From: Chrysoporthe austroafricana
Taxonomy: Eukaryota > Ascomycota > Sordariomycetes > Diaporthales > Cryphonectriaceae
NCBI GenBank assembly: GCA_001051155.2
Contig: JYIP02000001.1
Span: forward strand, 3,720,001 to 3,784,000
Direction of reading: 5' to 3'
DNA length: 64,000 bases
In this document: positions 1 to 11,145 of the stretch, piece by piece
Numbering within the stretch: the first letter of the stretch is position 1
How the letters are laid out: each line of letters starts with the position of its first letter
The notes under the pieces: generated by a model
What the model was told of the DNA's origin: nothing
Databases searched by the model: none
The model's input: the letters and a program-made list of their open reading frames with translations, nothing else
Translations under genes and position numbers: made by a program

Positions 1-561
1 GAGTTGTGTTGAGTTTCTGGTGATGGATGGTGTTGGTGAAGTCTGTTGCAAGAACGACAGCAGAAGCCATCAAAGGCGTTATTCCCAAGCATTTCAATTT
101 TATATAAGTAACAGTCTCCTTGTGACGGGCTTATAAGTTACAGACATCTGTCTGTGACACGTCCACTGTATAGGCACCTCATGACGGACAAGACAAATTC
201 ACTTTTCGAATTCCTGTGAGTTACTGTATATGTACGATACTCCCAATATGGCTGAATAACTGTGTAATCACAGTGCATTGCCAAATCCTCGTGCTGATTG
301 GATTGCAATAACTGCGGAGATAGGTATGGAGGACTGAGCCTACTTGATTTAGCAGCAGGCCCATGGGAAATGATATCTGTGATGCTGTATCTGCCTACGC
401 AAGTATCGAAGGGAAAGTCATGCTCACTTTCTGGTAATTAAGAATATGTGAAACAATATTTTCTCATCGTCGCTTTCGATTGGCTTGCATATAAACGCAA
501 TATCCTCGCTCAATGTCTCAGTTGAGCAAAAGCGGCTTTGTTGCAGATGTCTCCTGCATTT

Positions 562-1014
562 CTACCGAGAAAGCTTCCCAGTGTTCACATCAAACAGCTC
601 GACTGGTACGAATCCTGGAACTGTAAAAGTCTTAGACGTTACACTCGTTTGATTGAGGATTCTTCTCGTTGGCTTGGCATGTGACTTCTTCCTGCTTGCG
701 TACTTCTTTGCTCTCCTTCTGACAGGCTCTGCTGCTTTGGGTTGGTGACGGCACCCACAACAGTTTAAAACCCACCTATACCGCACAAGTCCCATGATGA
801 TGCCTAACCCTGACGAGGAGGAAGCCCCTAAAGTACTCTGCCGCGAGGATGAGCGGACCATCGAGTATTGAGCAGACGCTTTCTGACCGATAGACTTGCA
901 GTCGAAGTCTCTGGCAAGGCTAATGAAGCAAATCATCAAGACCAGTGTAGTAATCAGATAGCCAACCAGAAGTCTATGTCGCTTCAGGAAAGGTGTGAAG
1001 CACCTATCAGCCAT
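562..1014 (-). CDS. Hypothetical small membrane protein (doubtful)
   Basis: I do not recognise this 150-residue open frame. It has an N-terminal hydrophobic segment (about residues 15-34, preceded by a basic KRHR stretch) that could be a single membrane anchor, a small Cys cluster near residues 85-88, and a strongly basic middle (residues 99-120). There is no clear intron or conserved motif. The frame is uninterrupted and lies alone between the window edge and the AA9 gene. A short ORF (1019-1228, same strand, 69 residues) ends a few bases upstream of its start but does not join it by an obvious splice. It could be a real lineage-specific gene or a chance ORF. Confidence 0.25.
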   Translation of the reverse strand: MADRCFTPFLKRHRLLVGYLITTLVLMICFISLARDFDCKSIGQKASAQYSMVRSSSRQSTLGASSSSGLGIIMGLVRYRWVLNCCGCRHQPKAAEPVRRRAKKYASRKKSHAKPTRRILNQTSVTSKTFTVPGFVPVELFDVNTGKLSR

Positions 1015-2403
1015 TTTGTCAGCCAGGGCCTGTCACCTTGCATATAATCTTGTTTCTGTGATTTACAAATTTGGCGTCTGAGGCAGTTTCGGAGACCTTG
1101 GATGGTTGGGGTGTGGGTGGTTTAGATATCGCTGGACAATGGTACCGCTTCGCATAATCTGCTTTTTCGTTTTTGAGCGCATGGATACGGTGCAGTAAGC
1201 CATGCTTCAATGAAGAGAATTTAGGCATAGACGAAAGAGTATAAAGACAAAAAAAAGAATTGCCCAGCGATTCCTGTCGCAGGTCACAATCTATGGGACA
1301 TCGATTGATCCTAGACTATGGCTCCCATCCATAAGTTGGTCTCTTGTGCATCAAAAATGAAGAGCTCGTGCAACTACCTGACAGGACTGCGCTTTGTTAC
1401 CCAGTCCACAGACTTTAGGCAGATGCGTTCAACTTGGATAACACTGGACAGTTGCACAGGAAGACGACACCAGAAAATTAGGTTCAGAACGGAGCAATAG
1501 TGCCACAAAACCTCTCATCAGAACCGTTGTTTGACATAGGAGAAGACAGGGGGCCTGTTCGTTCCGGAGACGGAGGGGAGGCAATAGGATCAAGGTGTGT
1601 TGTTGGGGAGGGTTGGCGCGAGTACAAGAACTTCCTCTATTAGTTCTATGGGTTTTTCTTTACGGGAACAATGAATGACCGCAATACACCAGAGATCTTA
1701 CAGTCCCTCCGAGGGTGCATCGGATAAAATAGAAAGAATCCATACGGAGCCAAGACCGTGAGGTCGCCGAGCGAGAGGCTGTTTCCTGGCCCGGTCTCTT
1801 AGTATGCACGGGATCCATGGTTGCGGATGGTCAGCTTCCGTTAGCACCAGAGCTGTGCAGGGTCATGCCAAGTTCTGCTTCTGAGCATCTTGAAGAGAGT
1901 GGTGCGCGTTCTAGCTATGTTGTTGTAGTCAGGTGCCGAGGCTGAGAGGTCGATAAAGCCTTGTGGGGCTGTCCATCGCTTAGAGTCAAGTCGAGAACTG
2001 TCCATCACCGCGATGGACCTGAGCGCACGAAGCTTGAGAGCGAGAGCCTGATAAAGATGACGTCTGACTAGAGCTATGATTATCGGTAGGCATGAAAGAG
2101 CAATGACTCGGCAGGGGATGAGGGGTATAGTACGAAACAACTAAGCAAACAACGGTTCTTGGTTGGCTGTCGTGGGAAAATGCCAGAGAGGCATGCACCA
2201 TAGTTTCTGCCGCGTTGGCACTGATCGATAGATTGTTTCATTTATCTCAATCTTCTCGCCTCTTTACCCCTCAACGTCCCCTCAAGCTCTGGGGCTCGCG
2301 GACTGCGCTGGCAATGTCAGGATACCACACGGCCCAAACTTTTAACCACAGCATAAGTCTGGTGACGTATAGACTCCGGCCGTAAGGAAGCGGGACGATG
2401 GAG
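1015..2403. other. Intergenic region, no supported gene
   Basis: Several short ORFs exist on both strands, the longest about 99 residues at 1841-2140 on the minus strand. None shows family motifs or convincing splice structure. The right end is the promoter side of the AA9 gene. Confidence 0.5.
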
Positions 2404-2411
2404 TATATAAA
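2404..2411 (+). promoter_or_regulatory. Probable TATA box of the AA9 gene
   Basis: A perfect TATATAAA lies 170 nt upstream of the AA9 start codon, a usual distance for strongly regulated secreted-enzyme genes in ascomycetes. The transcription start was not mapped. Confidence 0.5.
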
Positions 2412-2580
2412 GAAACGAGAATTCGCCAAGACGACAGAGTCAGATCTCGACCGGTAGTTCATATCTATAAAGCCGACTCATCCCGTAGAGCCTCAAGGGC
2501 GTTAGGACTTCCTAGAGCCACAGTCATCATAGCTTCTTTCGTCGAATATTTGTCAAATGTGCCTCTCTAGGCCAGTCAAG

Positions 2581-3528
2581 ATGCATTCACTTGCCGTCCT
2601 CCTCCTTTCCGCTTCTGCGGTCACTGCCCACTGTGAGTTAACTCATCATACCTTTTCATACTTACAGGTAATTACGTGATGTCTGATTCGCATACTAACC
2701 TGCCCTTTTAATTCGGATAGATACTATCCCGATCCTTGACAGCAACCCAGAATGGTCAGTTGTTCGCCTGGCTAAGAACTACCAAAACAACGGCTTTGTC
2801 TCCGATGTCACCTCTAATGACATCCGGTGCAATCAACTGGACACCGGCAACACGAGTCTCTCTGTCGCCGCTGGTAGCAAGGTCACCGTCACGGCCAACA
2901 ATGACTTCTACCACCCCGGGCCCTTCCGTATGTTCAAGTCTTCATGAAGCCCTATCCTGAGCAAATTCGCTTAAATATTCTTGCCTAGATTTTCAGAATC
3001 TTGGCCTTGGTACATGATGGCTCACAGAGAACCCATACAGAATCTTATATGGCCCTGGTGCCTCAGGGCCAGGATATCAACACCTGGGACTCGACCGACG
3101 CCGTCTGGTTCAAAATCTACCAAGACGCTTTCGAAGGAGGGCAGAAGTGGGCGAGCTCTGGTGGGCAGGCCCTCCCCAAAACTGACCAAGAAGGTCTCGT
3201 CTGTAGGCCCGGTGTGCTCAAGACACTGATGAGACTCCCTGCAGGCCAGTCCTCCGTCGACGTGACCATCCCGTCCTGCCTCCCGGCCGGCAACTACCTG
3301 ATGCGAAACGAGCAGATCGCCCTGCACGTGGCCTCGACCGAGGGCGGCGCCCAGTTCTACCTGTCATGCGGTCAGCTCGAGGTCATGGGTGGCGGCAGCA
3401 ACACGCCCTCCGGTCTGGTGGCCTTCCCGGGCGCGTACAAGGCCACCGATCCAGGCATCCTGGTCAACATCAACTACCCGCCGCTGACATCTTATACCAA
3501 CCCTGGCCCGGCTGTCTTCGCTTGCTAG
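2581..3528 (+). CDS. AA9 lytic polysaccharide monooxygenase, secreted
   Basis: Copper enzyme that oxidatively cleaves cellulose or related beta-glucans outside the cell. Model: exons 2581-2632, 2721-2927 and 3041-3528, giving 248 residues. The 16-residue signal peptide ends in VTA, so the mature protein starts with His17-Tyr-Thr, the family's N-terminal copper-brace His. The second brace residue is His82 in HPGPF. Further conserved sites are His182 in IALH, then Gln191 and the axial Tyr193 in AQFY. Cys54, Cys166, Cys196 and Cys248 fit the usual disulfides. The second acceptor (3040) was chosen because it joins HPGPF directly to QSYMALVP in the right frame. No CBM1 or linker follows, so it is a catalytic domain only. 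An in-frame 42-nt GT..AG segment at 3202-3243 might be a tiny intron. Regioselectivity cannot be told from sequence. Confidence 0.95.
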
Positions 3529-4254
3529 GCAGGCGGACTTGTAACTCTGGCGGGGGGACTCGTGGCGTACAGCGGGCGTAGTCGAGATGGGATGCCGGAG
3601 AGGAGAGAGGCTGGCGTATTGGATGCGGTTTACTTGTCGATAATTTCAATATGTTCGATAGAAGGGTTCTTCTCCTCTGTCGCTGGGTCTGTGCTTAAAC
3701 GGTGCGGTCCACGATGCTGGATGGGACTTGTCTCCAGCAGAGTAATCAATTTCTAGTTGTTTCGGTCCACCAGTCGGAAGTCATGTAAAACTTGTTTTCA
3801 ATTGTCTGCAATATGTGCTTTGAAATCCATCTATAGGATTGAAAAGAGGCAATTCCGACCCGAGTAGCAATCAAAAAAGTACACGCCATATGCAAGTAAA
3901 GTGGTTTCATCGAAGCAGAAATGGTCCAAACGCCAAACTTGCGGACATCGTCGTGGGATATCGAGATCGCAGGGAGAGGAAGAGGAGAAAAGAAGAATTG
4001 AGGGTTGGGAAGGAAAAAAAAGTTACACCAGCGTCGATTTCTTTCATCACTTAAGACTCGGCATTGTCCGCTGAGCCTGTTTTATGCCCAGGCTCAAAGA
4101 GGCCGCAAATTTCACAAACCTCATCCGTAGTGCTAGCAGTAGCCCAGGCCCCGGCCATAGGAATAATAAAACTTCTCGCTGTACGCGCTCGTCGGAACCA
4201 GGCTTACTTACACCGATAATTCTGGCTGAGTGCCTGACGCCCTTCTGTGGCCAC
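3529..4254. other. Convergent intergenic region (3' ends)
   Basis: It lies between the convergent AA9 and Ysc84 genes. I see only short shadow ORFs and an A-rich stretch near 4010-4022, consistent with untranslated 3' sequence. Confidence 0.5.
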
Positions 4255-5702
4255 CTACTCCTTCATCTTGACATAGTTGCTCGGGAAGGTACCATGTTTT
4301 GTACCGATCATGCCGGTCCTGCAAATTGATCAGTCAATATCCGGCCAGGTAAAGGGTGGCAGCCCGTTAACGCCGATACATACCACCAGTCATTGTCACT
4401 GTCCGTCTTCTTCAGCACCGTGATAACATCTCCCTTCTTGAAACCCAGATCACCTGGCTGCTCCGCCTCGAACGTGAACAGGGCGATGGCCTCATTCTTC
4501 TTCATGAGAGACTGCTTGCTCTGGAAATTGGGTTTAGGCGCAGCAGGCCTACCCGGGCCGACCTTGCGCTCCTCGGGCGGCTGGTACTCCCTCGGCACGG
4601 TAACATCTTGGAACGTGCTGGACCTTGACCCGGATCCAAATGCCCTGGGACTGTCGTAGATATCGTCCTGCCACGTATTCGCCCTCCTCGGTGCGCCGAA
4701 CTCCTCTTGCCCGCTACTTCCACCGTAGGTGGCATTCCGAGAGTGGCCGTGACCACTTGCGCCATCATCGTATGTGTCACCATATACTGGTACGTCATTG
4801 TACATGCTGTCGTCGTAATTCCCTGACCGCATGCCGTTGAACGCCCTCGAATTCAGGATATTGAGCAGAGGCGCGGCCTGGGGCGGCGGCCTCTCGCTGC
4901 CCGTCAACAGCTCGCGCGCGCTAATGGGTCGGCCGTACAGCTTGGTGTTGGCATCCTTGCGCTCTATTATCGCAGAACCCTCCAGACTGACACCCGCGAA
5001 CAACCCTTTAGTCTTGCTGTAGCTGAAGATGCCCGCGACACCCTTCAGACTGGCAGCCCCGGCAGCCTCGGCATTGCGACCTACGGGCCCTGCGGCAAGG
5101 GAGACGTTGCCACCAAGAGTGAGCGATCCAGCAGTCGAGAAGGTCTTGACGGCGGCGGCGTCGTTAAGTATGAATACGAAGTCGGTCAGCTCGAAACCGA
5201 TCTGGCCGCCAAAGCCCGCGCCACCGGTTGCGATAGCGGAGGGGGCGGACCAGGAACCGTCTGGCAGGCGGGCGACGACGAGACCAGAGCCAAAACGAGC
5301 GGAACCGAGGAAGCCTGCCTTGATAACAGTGAGGATAGCGAGACCCTGAGAGTTGGACAGGGCAGTCAGTATGGACGTGTATCGCGACACAATTACGCCG
5401 GACTATTCCGGACTTTCTGTTAATTTTTTTTTGGGGGGGGGGCTCACCTTCGCGGAGGCAAGTATCGACGGCGGGATGACCTTGTCAGGACCGAATGCTT
5501 GCCGGGGATCGATGAATGAGGCGAGGATCTTTCCGCACTTCTTGCATTCCGCTAGGTCGGGTCAGCATGGTGTTGTTCCTGAAGAATGTAGCTGGACCGA
5601 GAGGGTGGTGCTCGACAGCGGATGACGCGGTAAGAAGCGGGGTGACGATGACTGGTGGGACTTACACGACAGTGACGACGGGAGAGGGTTGTTGATACCC
5701 AT
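4255..5702 (-). CDS. lsb3: Ysc84/Lsb3-type SYLF + SH3 domain protein
   Basis: Actin-patch and endocytosis protein. In yeast, Ysc84 and Lsb3 bind and bundle F-actin and bind Las17/WASP-pathway partners. Model on the minus strand: exons 5666-5702, 5448-5551, 4384-5345 and 4255-4318, giving 388 residues. The N-terminus MGINNPLPSSL and the Cys pair ECKKC match the family opening. A SYLF domain (about residues 5-220) follows, containing GLAILTVIKAGFLGS and GFGGQIGFELTDFVFIL. A low-complexity linker leads to a C-terminal SH3 domain: ALFTFEAEQPGDLGF, then DNDWWTG across the last splice, then GTFPSNYV. Stopping at the ORF end (4308) would truncate the SH3, so the last 64-nt exon is well supported. 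Intron 2 carries a T-run followed by a G-run (about 5427-5442), prone to sequencing error but outside coding sequence. Confidence 0.95.
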
Positions 5703-6846
5703 CTTTGCAATTTTGGACCCAGGGCGGACTGGAGTTGAAGATTGGGTATGCGAGGGCACAGGAGGAGGAGTAGGAGGAGGGTGGAAGAGGTGGAACGACG
5801 TCAGTTGGAGGAAGAGATGTCGGCTGGGTGGTTTAAAGGCGAGGATGGGGACGATTGGAGTTAGCGTTGAGAGCTTGACGAGGGGTCAAGGTTCAGCTTG
5901 CAGGCAGGCTGGCGGGTTAGGCAGAGGACCCGCTCTCGCTCCAGCCTCCCGGCGATAGCTGAGTGAGTCGCCAGGTGGTGATGACAAGAGCTGTGGGGCC
6001 TCCCGTCTCCTCTCTTCAGGCTGCAAGTCCAGTGGGCCTGCAGTGAAACCTCAGGGCTGAGCAGGGTATAGTGGCTATACCATATCTTTACTCGTATTGG
6101 TGAAGCATGGGAATCTTGAGGATGGATGGGCTATTTATCCCAATTTCGAATCGCCACAGGACACGCAACCTGCCATTATGCGGGCTAAGAGTGCTCAGCC
6201 TGCCTGGCCGTGAGATTCCCTGATTGGATGAGGCCGGTGAAGAGGACCAAGATGAAATTCCGTTCGTTGTACGAGTAGTCAATCAGTTTTCGTGTAATCT
6301 TCGTGTAATCTGTACTACGTACATAGTGGTTAGCGACACTGAACGGCCGCAGCGAACCACGAGGCTGCCACCCGGGCACCTGACGCTTTCCCGCTGTGGC
6401 TGTGCACGTGCACTCCCCAGCGCGCCAGGGACCTCCCGAAGTCCTCCTCTAGCCCGCCTAGCTGCTGCTGGGCCATGGCGTACCAACCCTCCTGTGCCTC
6501 CATGCTCCGTACCCGGCACGCCTGGCCACCCGGTCACCTGGTTCAGCTAACAATTAAGCGCAGCCGCAGAATCTGGGTCCTTGGAACGCAATCGTCATGC
6601 CTTTCCCGTCTCGTGTGGCGCCCCTTTCTTTGACCATCGTCGCCGACAGACCACGTCCACTCAACAGCACCCATACCTCTCGCACGCAACAGACATCTTG
6701 CCCCCTCCCCCCTTCAACGGAACGAAGACCCGCAGGTCCACCTCCATCGCCCGACCCATCTCGGACACACCCTCGACCCCTCCAGCACCTGCGAGACAGA
6801 CACACAGACGGCGACCGGAACCAGCAGAGGGAACAAGACAGCCACC
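5703..6846. other. Divergent promoter region, lsb3 / sft1
   Basis: About 1.1 kb between divergent genes. It holds short overlapping frames on both strands but no supportable gene. The right end (6650-6840) is rich in CCC/CA runs, typical of a fungal 5' leader. Confidence 0.45.
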
Positions 6847-7261
6847 ATGTCCGAGGCCTACGAGCGCGAGCGCCAGAACAACAACCGGCTCGACGAGCTG
6901 TCGGCCAAGGTCTCCGCCCTGCGCGGCGTGACGATCGACATCTACGACAACGCGAGGGCCCAGGATGTCATTGACAACACCGTACGTCTGCTAGACCCCT
7001 GATCCTCCTTCTTACCCTGCCGGAACCCCATGCCGGCATGCCTGCCAGCGCCGGTGGCATCAGAATGCTGACGCTGGCGATGTTTACTGATGCGGCACAC
7101 AGTCCGAGACCTTCTCCAACATGCGCACCTCCCTCACCAGCTCCGCAAGCCGCCTGGGCCGCATGGCTGCCACCGGCAACAGGGTCGCCATCATGAAGCT
7201 GGCGGCGATCCTTGTTGGCAGCGTCTTGTTCCTCTACTATATGTGGAAGTTGTTCTTCTGA
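6847..7261 (+). CDS. sft1: Sft1-like Golgi Qc-SNARE
   Basis: Small tail-anchored SNARE for retrograde and intra-Golgi vesicle fusion. Model: exons 6847-6981 and 7103-7261, giving 97 residues, the same size as yeast Sft1. The start ATG sits in GCCACCATG, a good context. The N-terminal NNNRLDELSAKVSALRGVT begins the SNARE helix, Gln39 in ARAQDVID is a plausible zero-layer Gln of Qc type, and FSNMRTSLTSSASRLGRM continues the heptads. The C-terminal hydrophobic segment (about residues 78-97, ending YYMWKLFF) is the membrane anchor with almost no lumenal tail. Bet1 is the nearest alternative, but Bet1 proteins are longer at the N-terminus. The intron is 121 nt, phase 0, with a GTACGT donor. Confidence 0.88.
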
Positions 7262-7941
7262 GCAAGCGACAAACACCGAGATGTTCGATGGTCAACGTAT
7301 ATTTTACCCAGGAGGCAGAAACAGGAGTTCTAGGATATATGGGAGGACAAATGACACGTGTCATCGGCAAAAAGAGCATCAGGCGAGCTTGCGGTATGCT
7401 GGTGCTGGTTGACGGGAATGGGGAATGTGATCTATGCGCAACTTATGGGCCGTTTTCCAAGAGCGATGATACGCAAGGTTCGAGGGGCAATGGACGAAGC
7501 CTCTCCGATGGCCGAGCGATAGGAGTGACGCTCTCAGAGACCTAGCCCGGATTAGGTCTGCTGTTGTCGCTAGGCTTCAGGAGAAGCCTGGACGGACGCC
7601 TGCCTGCTCAAGCCAACGAGTGTATGTAATGCTGAGAGGGCGGTATAGGCATAGCAACGGCGTTCAAACGGATTTTCTGATATTCGAGGGAACTTTGTAC
7701 AAACCGTCACGGCTGCAAGAGGGTCATGAAGGATCATAATCATCATCTATTGCGCGCTTCGTCTATACATAGAATTCGACGGCCGATATGCACAGCCCAA
7801 CCAATGATTGATGGATCCGCAATCATGATTTCTTCTATATTTGACAGCGATGTCGCGTTTCATGGCCATTCTATCAAGGAGGTCTAGGCGCCAATTAGGA
7901 GCCAGCCCTCGTGCGTACAATGAGTGTCCGGAATATTGTTC
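7262..7941. other. Convergent intergenic region
   Basis: It lies between the convergent sft1 and ArfGAP genes. The 151-residue frame here overlaps the end of sft1 in another frame and shows no domain. Read as 3' untranslated sequence. Confidence 0.45.
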
Positions 7942-9667
7942 TCACTGCCACACGTTCGAGAACAGATCCTCGCTTCCGGAGGCGCCCTTAGATCCAATAG
8001 TTCCGCTAGCTGTTCCTGTGCTGCTAGTCCATCCGCCAAATTCCTCATCAGCCGCCACCTTTGGCTGTGTGACCAGTCCACCAGATGCCCCGGGCACAAT
8101 AGAAGTGCTAGCAAGCGAGCCACCTCCCATACTGCCCCAACCGCCAAAGTCATTCGAAGCCTGTGCCGGCTGCGGGGTCGGTGCCTTTGGGGCCGGGTCT
8201 GCCCACGCGTTTCCTCCCCACACGTCTGCGCCGGAGAGTGCGCTGTTGCCGCCGACCGAAGCCACAGGAGCGCTCGCTGCCGGGACAGGAGGGGGTTTGG
8301 GTTGAGATAGGTTGAAAACGGAGCTGGTAGTCGTAGACGCAGCGGGGGCAGGGGCCGGTGCTGGAGAAGACGAAGAAAAATCGAAGAGGTCGTTCATGGC
8401 GGAGGACGCAGGAGCGGCCGGCTTCGCTGGTGCCGCGGTGGAGGCAAAACCTCCGAAGCCACCGAAGCCGCTGCTAGCAGGCGCAGGCGCCGGCTTGGGC
8501 GAAGCTGCTGCGGTAGGCTTCGAGTCAAAGAAGCCTCCACTACCAAGACCCGAGAACGCGGAGGACTGTTGTGGCGGCGGGGACTTGTTGCTCGAGATAC
8601 TAGCCAGGCCAGAGAAGGCCGAGCTTGGAGGGCTCTTTGGGCTAGATATGTTGGAAAAGCTCAGGTTGCTGAAAGCATCGTTCATGCCCCCAACGGACGG
8701 CTGGGTGGGCTGCTGGCTCATCTGCGGTGCTGCTGGAGCCGTCGGTGAGTGGATCGATCCAAAAGAGTTAGTATGGGTATGCGAAGCCTGCTGTGGTCGC
8801 GGAGCGGTGGCATAGAGGGAGAGGATCGACTGCTTCAGGTCAGGACGCGATTGACCACCGATTCCACCGGAGCCAGTAGTGCTGGCGGGTCGTGGAGGCG
8901 GGGACGGCTCAGAGCCTAGGAAGTCCAAACCGAGCAACGAGCTGTTTGTGGGAGTTGCTTTTGGCGGCGCGGGTTCTGCTTTGGGAGGGACCTTGCCCGC
9001 GACTGGCCCCGCTGTGCTCGCTCGAGGAATTGGGTCATCACCACCGATCAGATCGACTTGTGGCTGCGGTGGGGATGGAGCGGGCGGCTGTCCCAGTGAC
9101 TGCTTCCGTAGAGACTCTTTCCTCTCGAGCGTCTGCTTCTCCTTAACCAAACTGAGAGGTACATCATCGTCTCCATCCGCGTCCAGTGTGGCAGGATCGG
9201 GCATCGGACCGTCCATAACCCATCTCTTGAGCTCGTACTTGGTTCGGATGAAGTTCTCGATCTTAGCCTCGGAGGGCACGTGGCCGGCGGCCAGCTTGGA
9301 CTCCCAGTACTTATTGGCGCGCGCATTGCCCCAGTTCAAGATGCTGTTCATCTGCTCGTCGGTCCAGGAATCGAGATCGACAGATTTGACTCGGCTGATG
9401 TGAACGCCCATACTACGGTGGATTCCAGAGCAGCGGATGCAAATGAAGACCCCGAGGTTCCAGCTTGCCCAACGAGGATCTAGGTGATAGATTATTACGT
9501 TAGTCGAAGCGAAGAGCAGGCGCACGAGAGCAGCAGGTCGTATACGTACGTTTGTTTCTTTTGCAGTCGGCGCACATCTTGTTGGGCTCCAGCTTGAGTA
9601 GCGACTTGATAGTCGCCTGATTCTTAGCTGCCCTTTCGGCGGCAGGGTTTGGTGGTCGCCTCGACAT
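7942..9667 (-). CDS. age2: ArfGAP of the Age2/SMAP type
   Basis: GTPase-activating protein for Arf at the trans-Golgi and endosomes. Model: exons 9550-9667 and 7942-9479 on the minus strand, giving 551 residues. The zinc finger is Cys32, Cys35, Cys53 and Cys56 within MCADCKRNKHPRWASW and VFICIRCSGIHRSMG, with catalytic Arg61 in GIHR. HISRVKSVDLDSW and EQMNSILNWGN complete the ArfGAP fold by about residue 130. One extra residue between the Cys pairs relative to ArfGAP1 is seen in Age2-type proteins. The remaining 400 residues are Pro/Ser/Ala-rich with repeated short GFGGF- and FSGL-type motifs, likely disordered with adaptor-binding peptides. Exon 1 is short (39 codons), and the intron splits a His codon that restores HPRW. 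Confidence 0.93.
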
Positions 9668-10435
9668 TTTATCGTTGTTTGTGGGATGGAGTCGAAGTCC
9701 TTCTAGAGAGGCGAGAGGCGAAAAGGCCGAGAACGGCGTGTCGTTTCAGGTGCTTGAGCGGTGGGAGACAAGGCCTCGATTGGAAGAGGGGCTGAAGGTT
9801 ACAATGGCGACTTGGGCCAAAAGAAAGTACGGTGTCAAGGTGGTCGGGTACGGGAATCGTGTTGGCAGAAAGAGAGGTGAGGGAGGCTGATGAGGGAGAT
9901 GTGGTCAACCAGCTACCACGTACCTACTGATCAGGCCTGGAACGACCTGACTCAGCATTTCAACCGCCACACTGGGGCCCGGTGCTAGCAGCTGAGACGT
10001 AGATAACTACAAGTCCGTAGCAAGCTCTACAATAGCAGGACCCCGCAGCACTTTATCCCACCGCAGACTATTCATTCTATGACAGATCACCTCTTAGGCT
10101 GACTCTCTATCGACTGACATTGCGCGCCCTGGAGCTTGCATTCCAGTGTTGCTGAGCCCTTCCCGAGCGCCACACTTTGGGTCCACCCAGGTGTGGCTTG
10201 TATTTCTGTGACGTCGATCAATTGGAGGGGGCAATGTGCACCATGCATCCTCTTCCATAGCCTCAAAGTATTTGTAAGTCAGGATCTCGTCAACAAAACT
10301 TCCTCATTTGTACAGCATCACAAGTGTGCGGCAGTGCGGCACGGGGTATTTCAGACTGTCTAATCCAAACTCTCTATAAATTTTGCGCTCTTCCTCCTTC
10401 CTTCGACTCCAGGACCTCGTCTGTGAACCTTCTTC
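9668..10435. other. Divergent promoter region, ArfGAP / msrB
   Basis: About 770 nt between divergent genes. I see short frames only. A CT-rich tract at 10385-10435 directly precedes the msrB start, as in many fungal leaders. Confidence 0.4.
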
Positions 10436-11145
10436 ATGCGCTTCCACTTCTCCGGTCTTCTGCGAACGCTCTATACACTCTCAAGTCTCACTCGAGTCCG
10501 GGCCTCACAGCAGGTACCTCTTCTGCAGTCGTCACCTCAGCGAGCCACTTCTCTCAGGTCTATGCCCTCCATTCCCATTCTAGGCAGTCTTTTCGGTACG
10601 AAAGCCGCCGACAGCTCCAGCATGTCCTTTCCAGACAAGCGAAGTGACGATGAGTGGCGTGCTGTGCTGAACAAGGGCACGTCTCCACAACAACAGCAAC
10701 CCCCCGCCCCCATGATGGCTGGCCAGCCATGCTAACATCCGTCACAGAGCAATTCAGGATCCTCCGCGAGAAAGGCACAGAGCCTCCGGGATCCGGAAAA
10801 TACGACAAGCACTATCCCTCCGACGGCGTGTACACCTGCGCCGGGTGCGAAGCCCCGCTGTACAAGGCCACGCACAAGTTCAGCAGCGGCTGCGGCTGGC
10901 CGGCTTACTTTGACAGTATCCCGGGCGCCGTCGTGCGCCACGAGGATAACTCCATGTTCATGAAGCGCACTGAGATCATGTGCGCCAACTGCGGGGGCCA
11001 CCTGGGCCACGTCTTCAAGGGCGAGGGCTTCCCGACTCCGACGGACGAGAGGCACTGTGTCAACTCTGTCAGCCTGAACTTCTCACCCCAGGACAAGATC
11101 GTGAAGGACGATGCTGGGGCGGATGGTGAGGCGAAGAAAGAGTAA
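10436..11145 (+). CDS. msrB: Methionine-R-sulfoxide reductase MsrB
   Basis: Reduces methionine-R-sulfoxide in proteins. Model: exons 10436-10676 and 10748-11145, giving 212 residues. Zinc is held by Cys111/Cys114 (CAGC) and Cys159/Cys162 (CANC). Cys184 in RHCVNSVSLNF is the catalytic Cys. Cys129 in SGCGWP is the expected recycling Cys, and the 55-residue spacing fits the family. The N-terminal 60 residues are basic and hydroxylated with few acids, so the longest start suggests mitochondrial import. ATGs at 10562 and 10621 would give cytosolic forms. To keep the conserved VLNK-EQFRILREKGTEPP junction, the 71-nt intron must start with GC, not GT (see findings). The GT alternative deletes EQFR. 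Confidence 0.92.

Noticed and set aside
6597..6974. ATG-started frame overlapping the sft1 start, a possible inhibitory uORF
   Set aside because: The transcription start is unknown, so its presence in the mRNA cannot be claimed.
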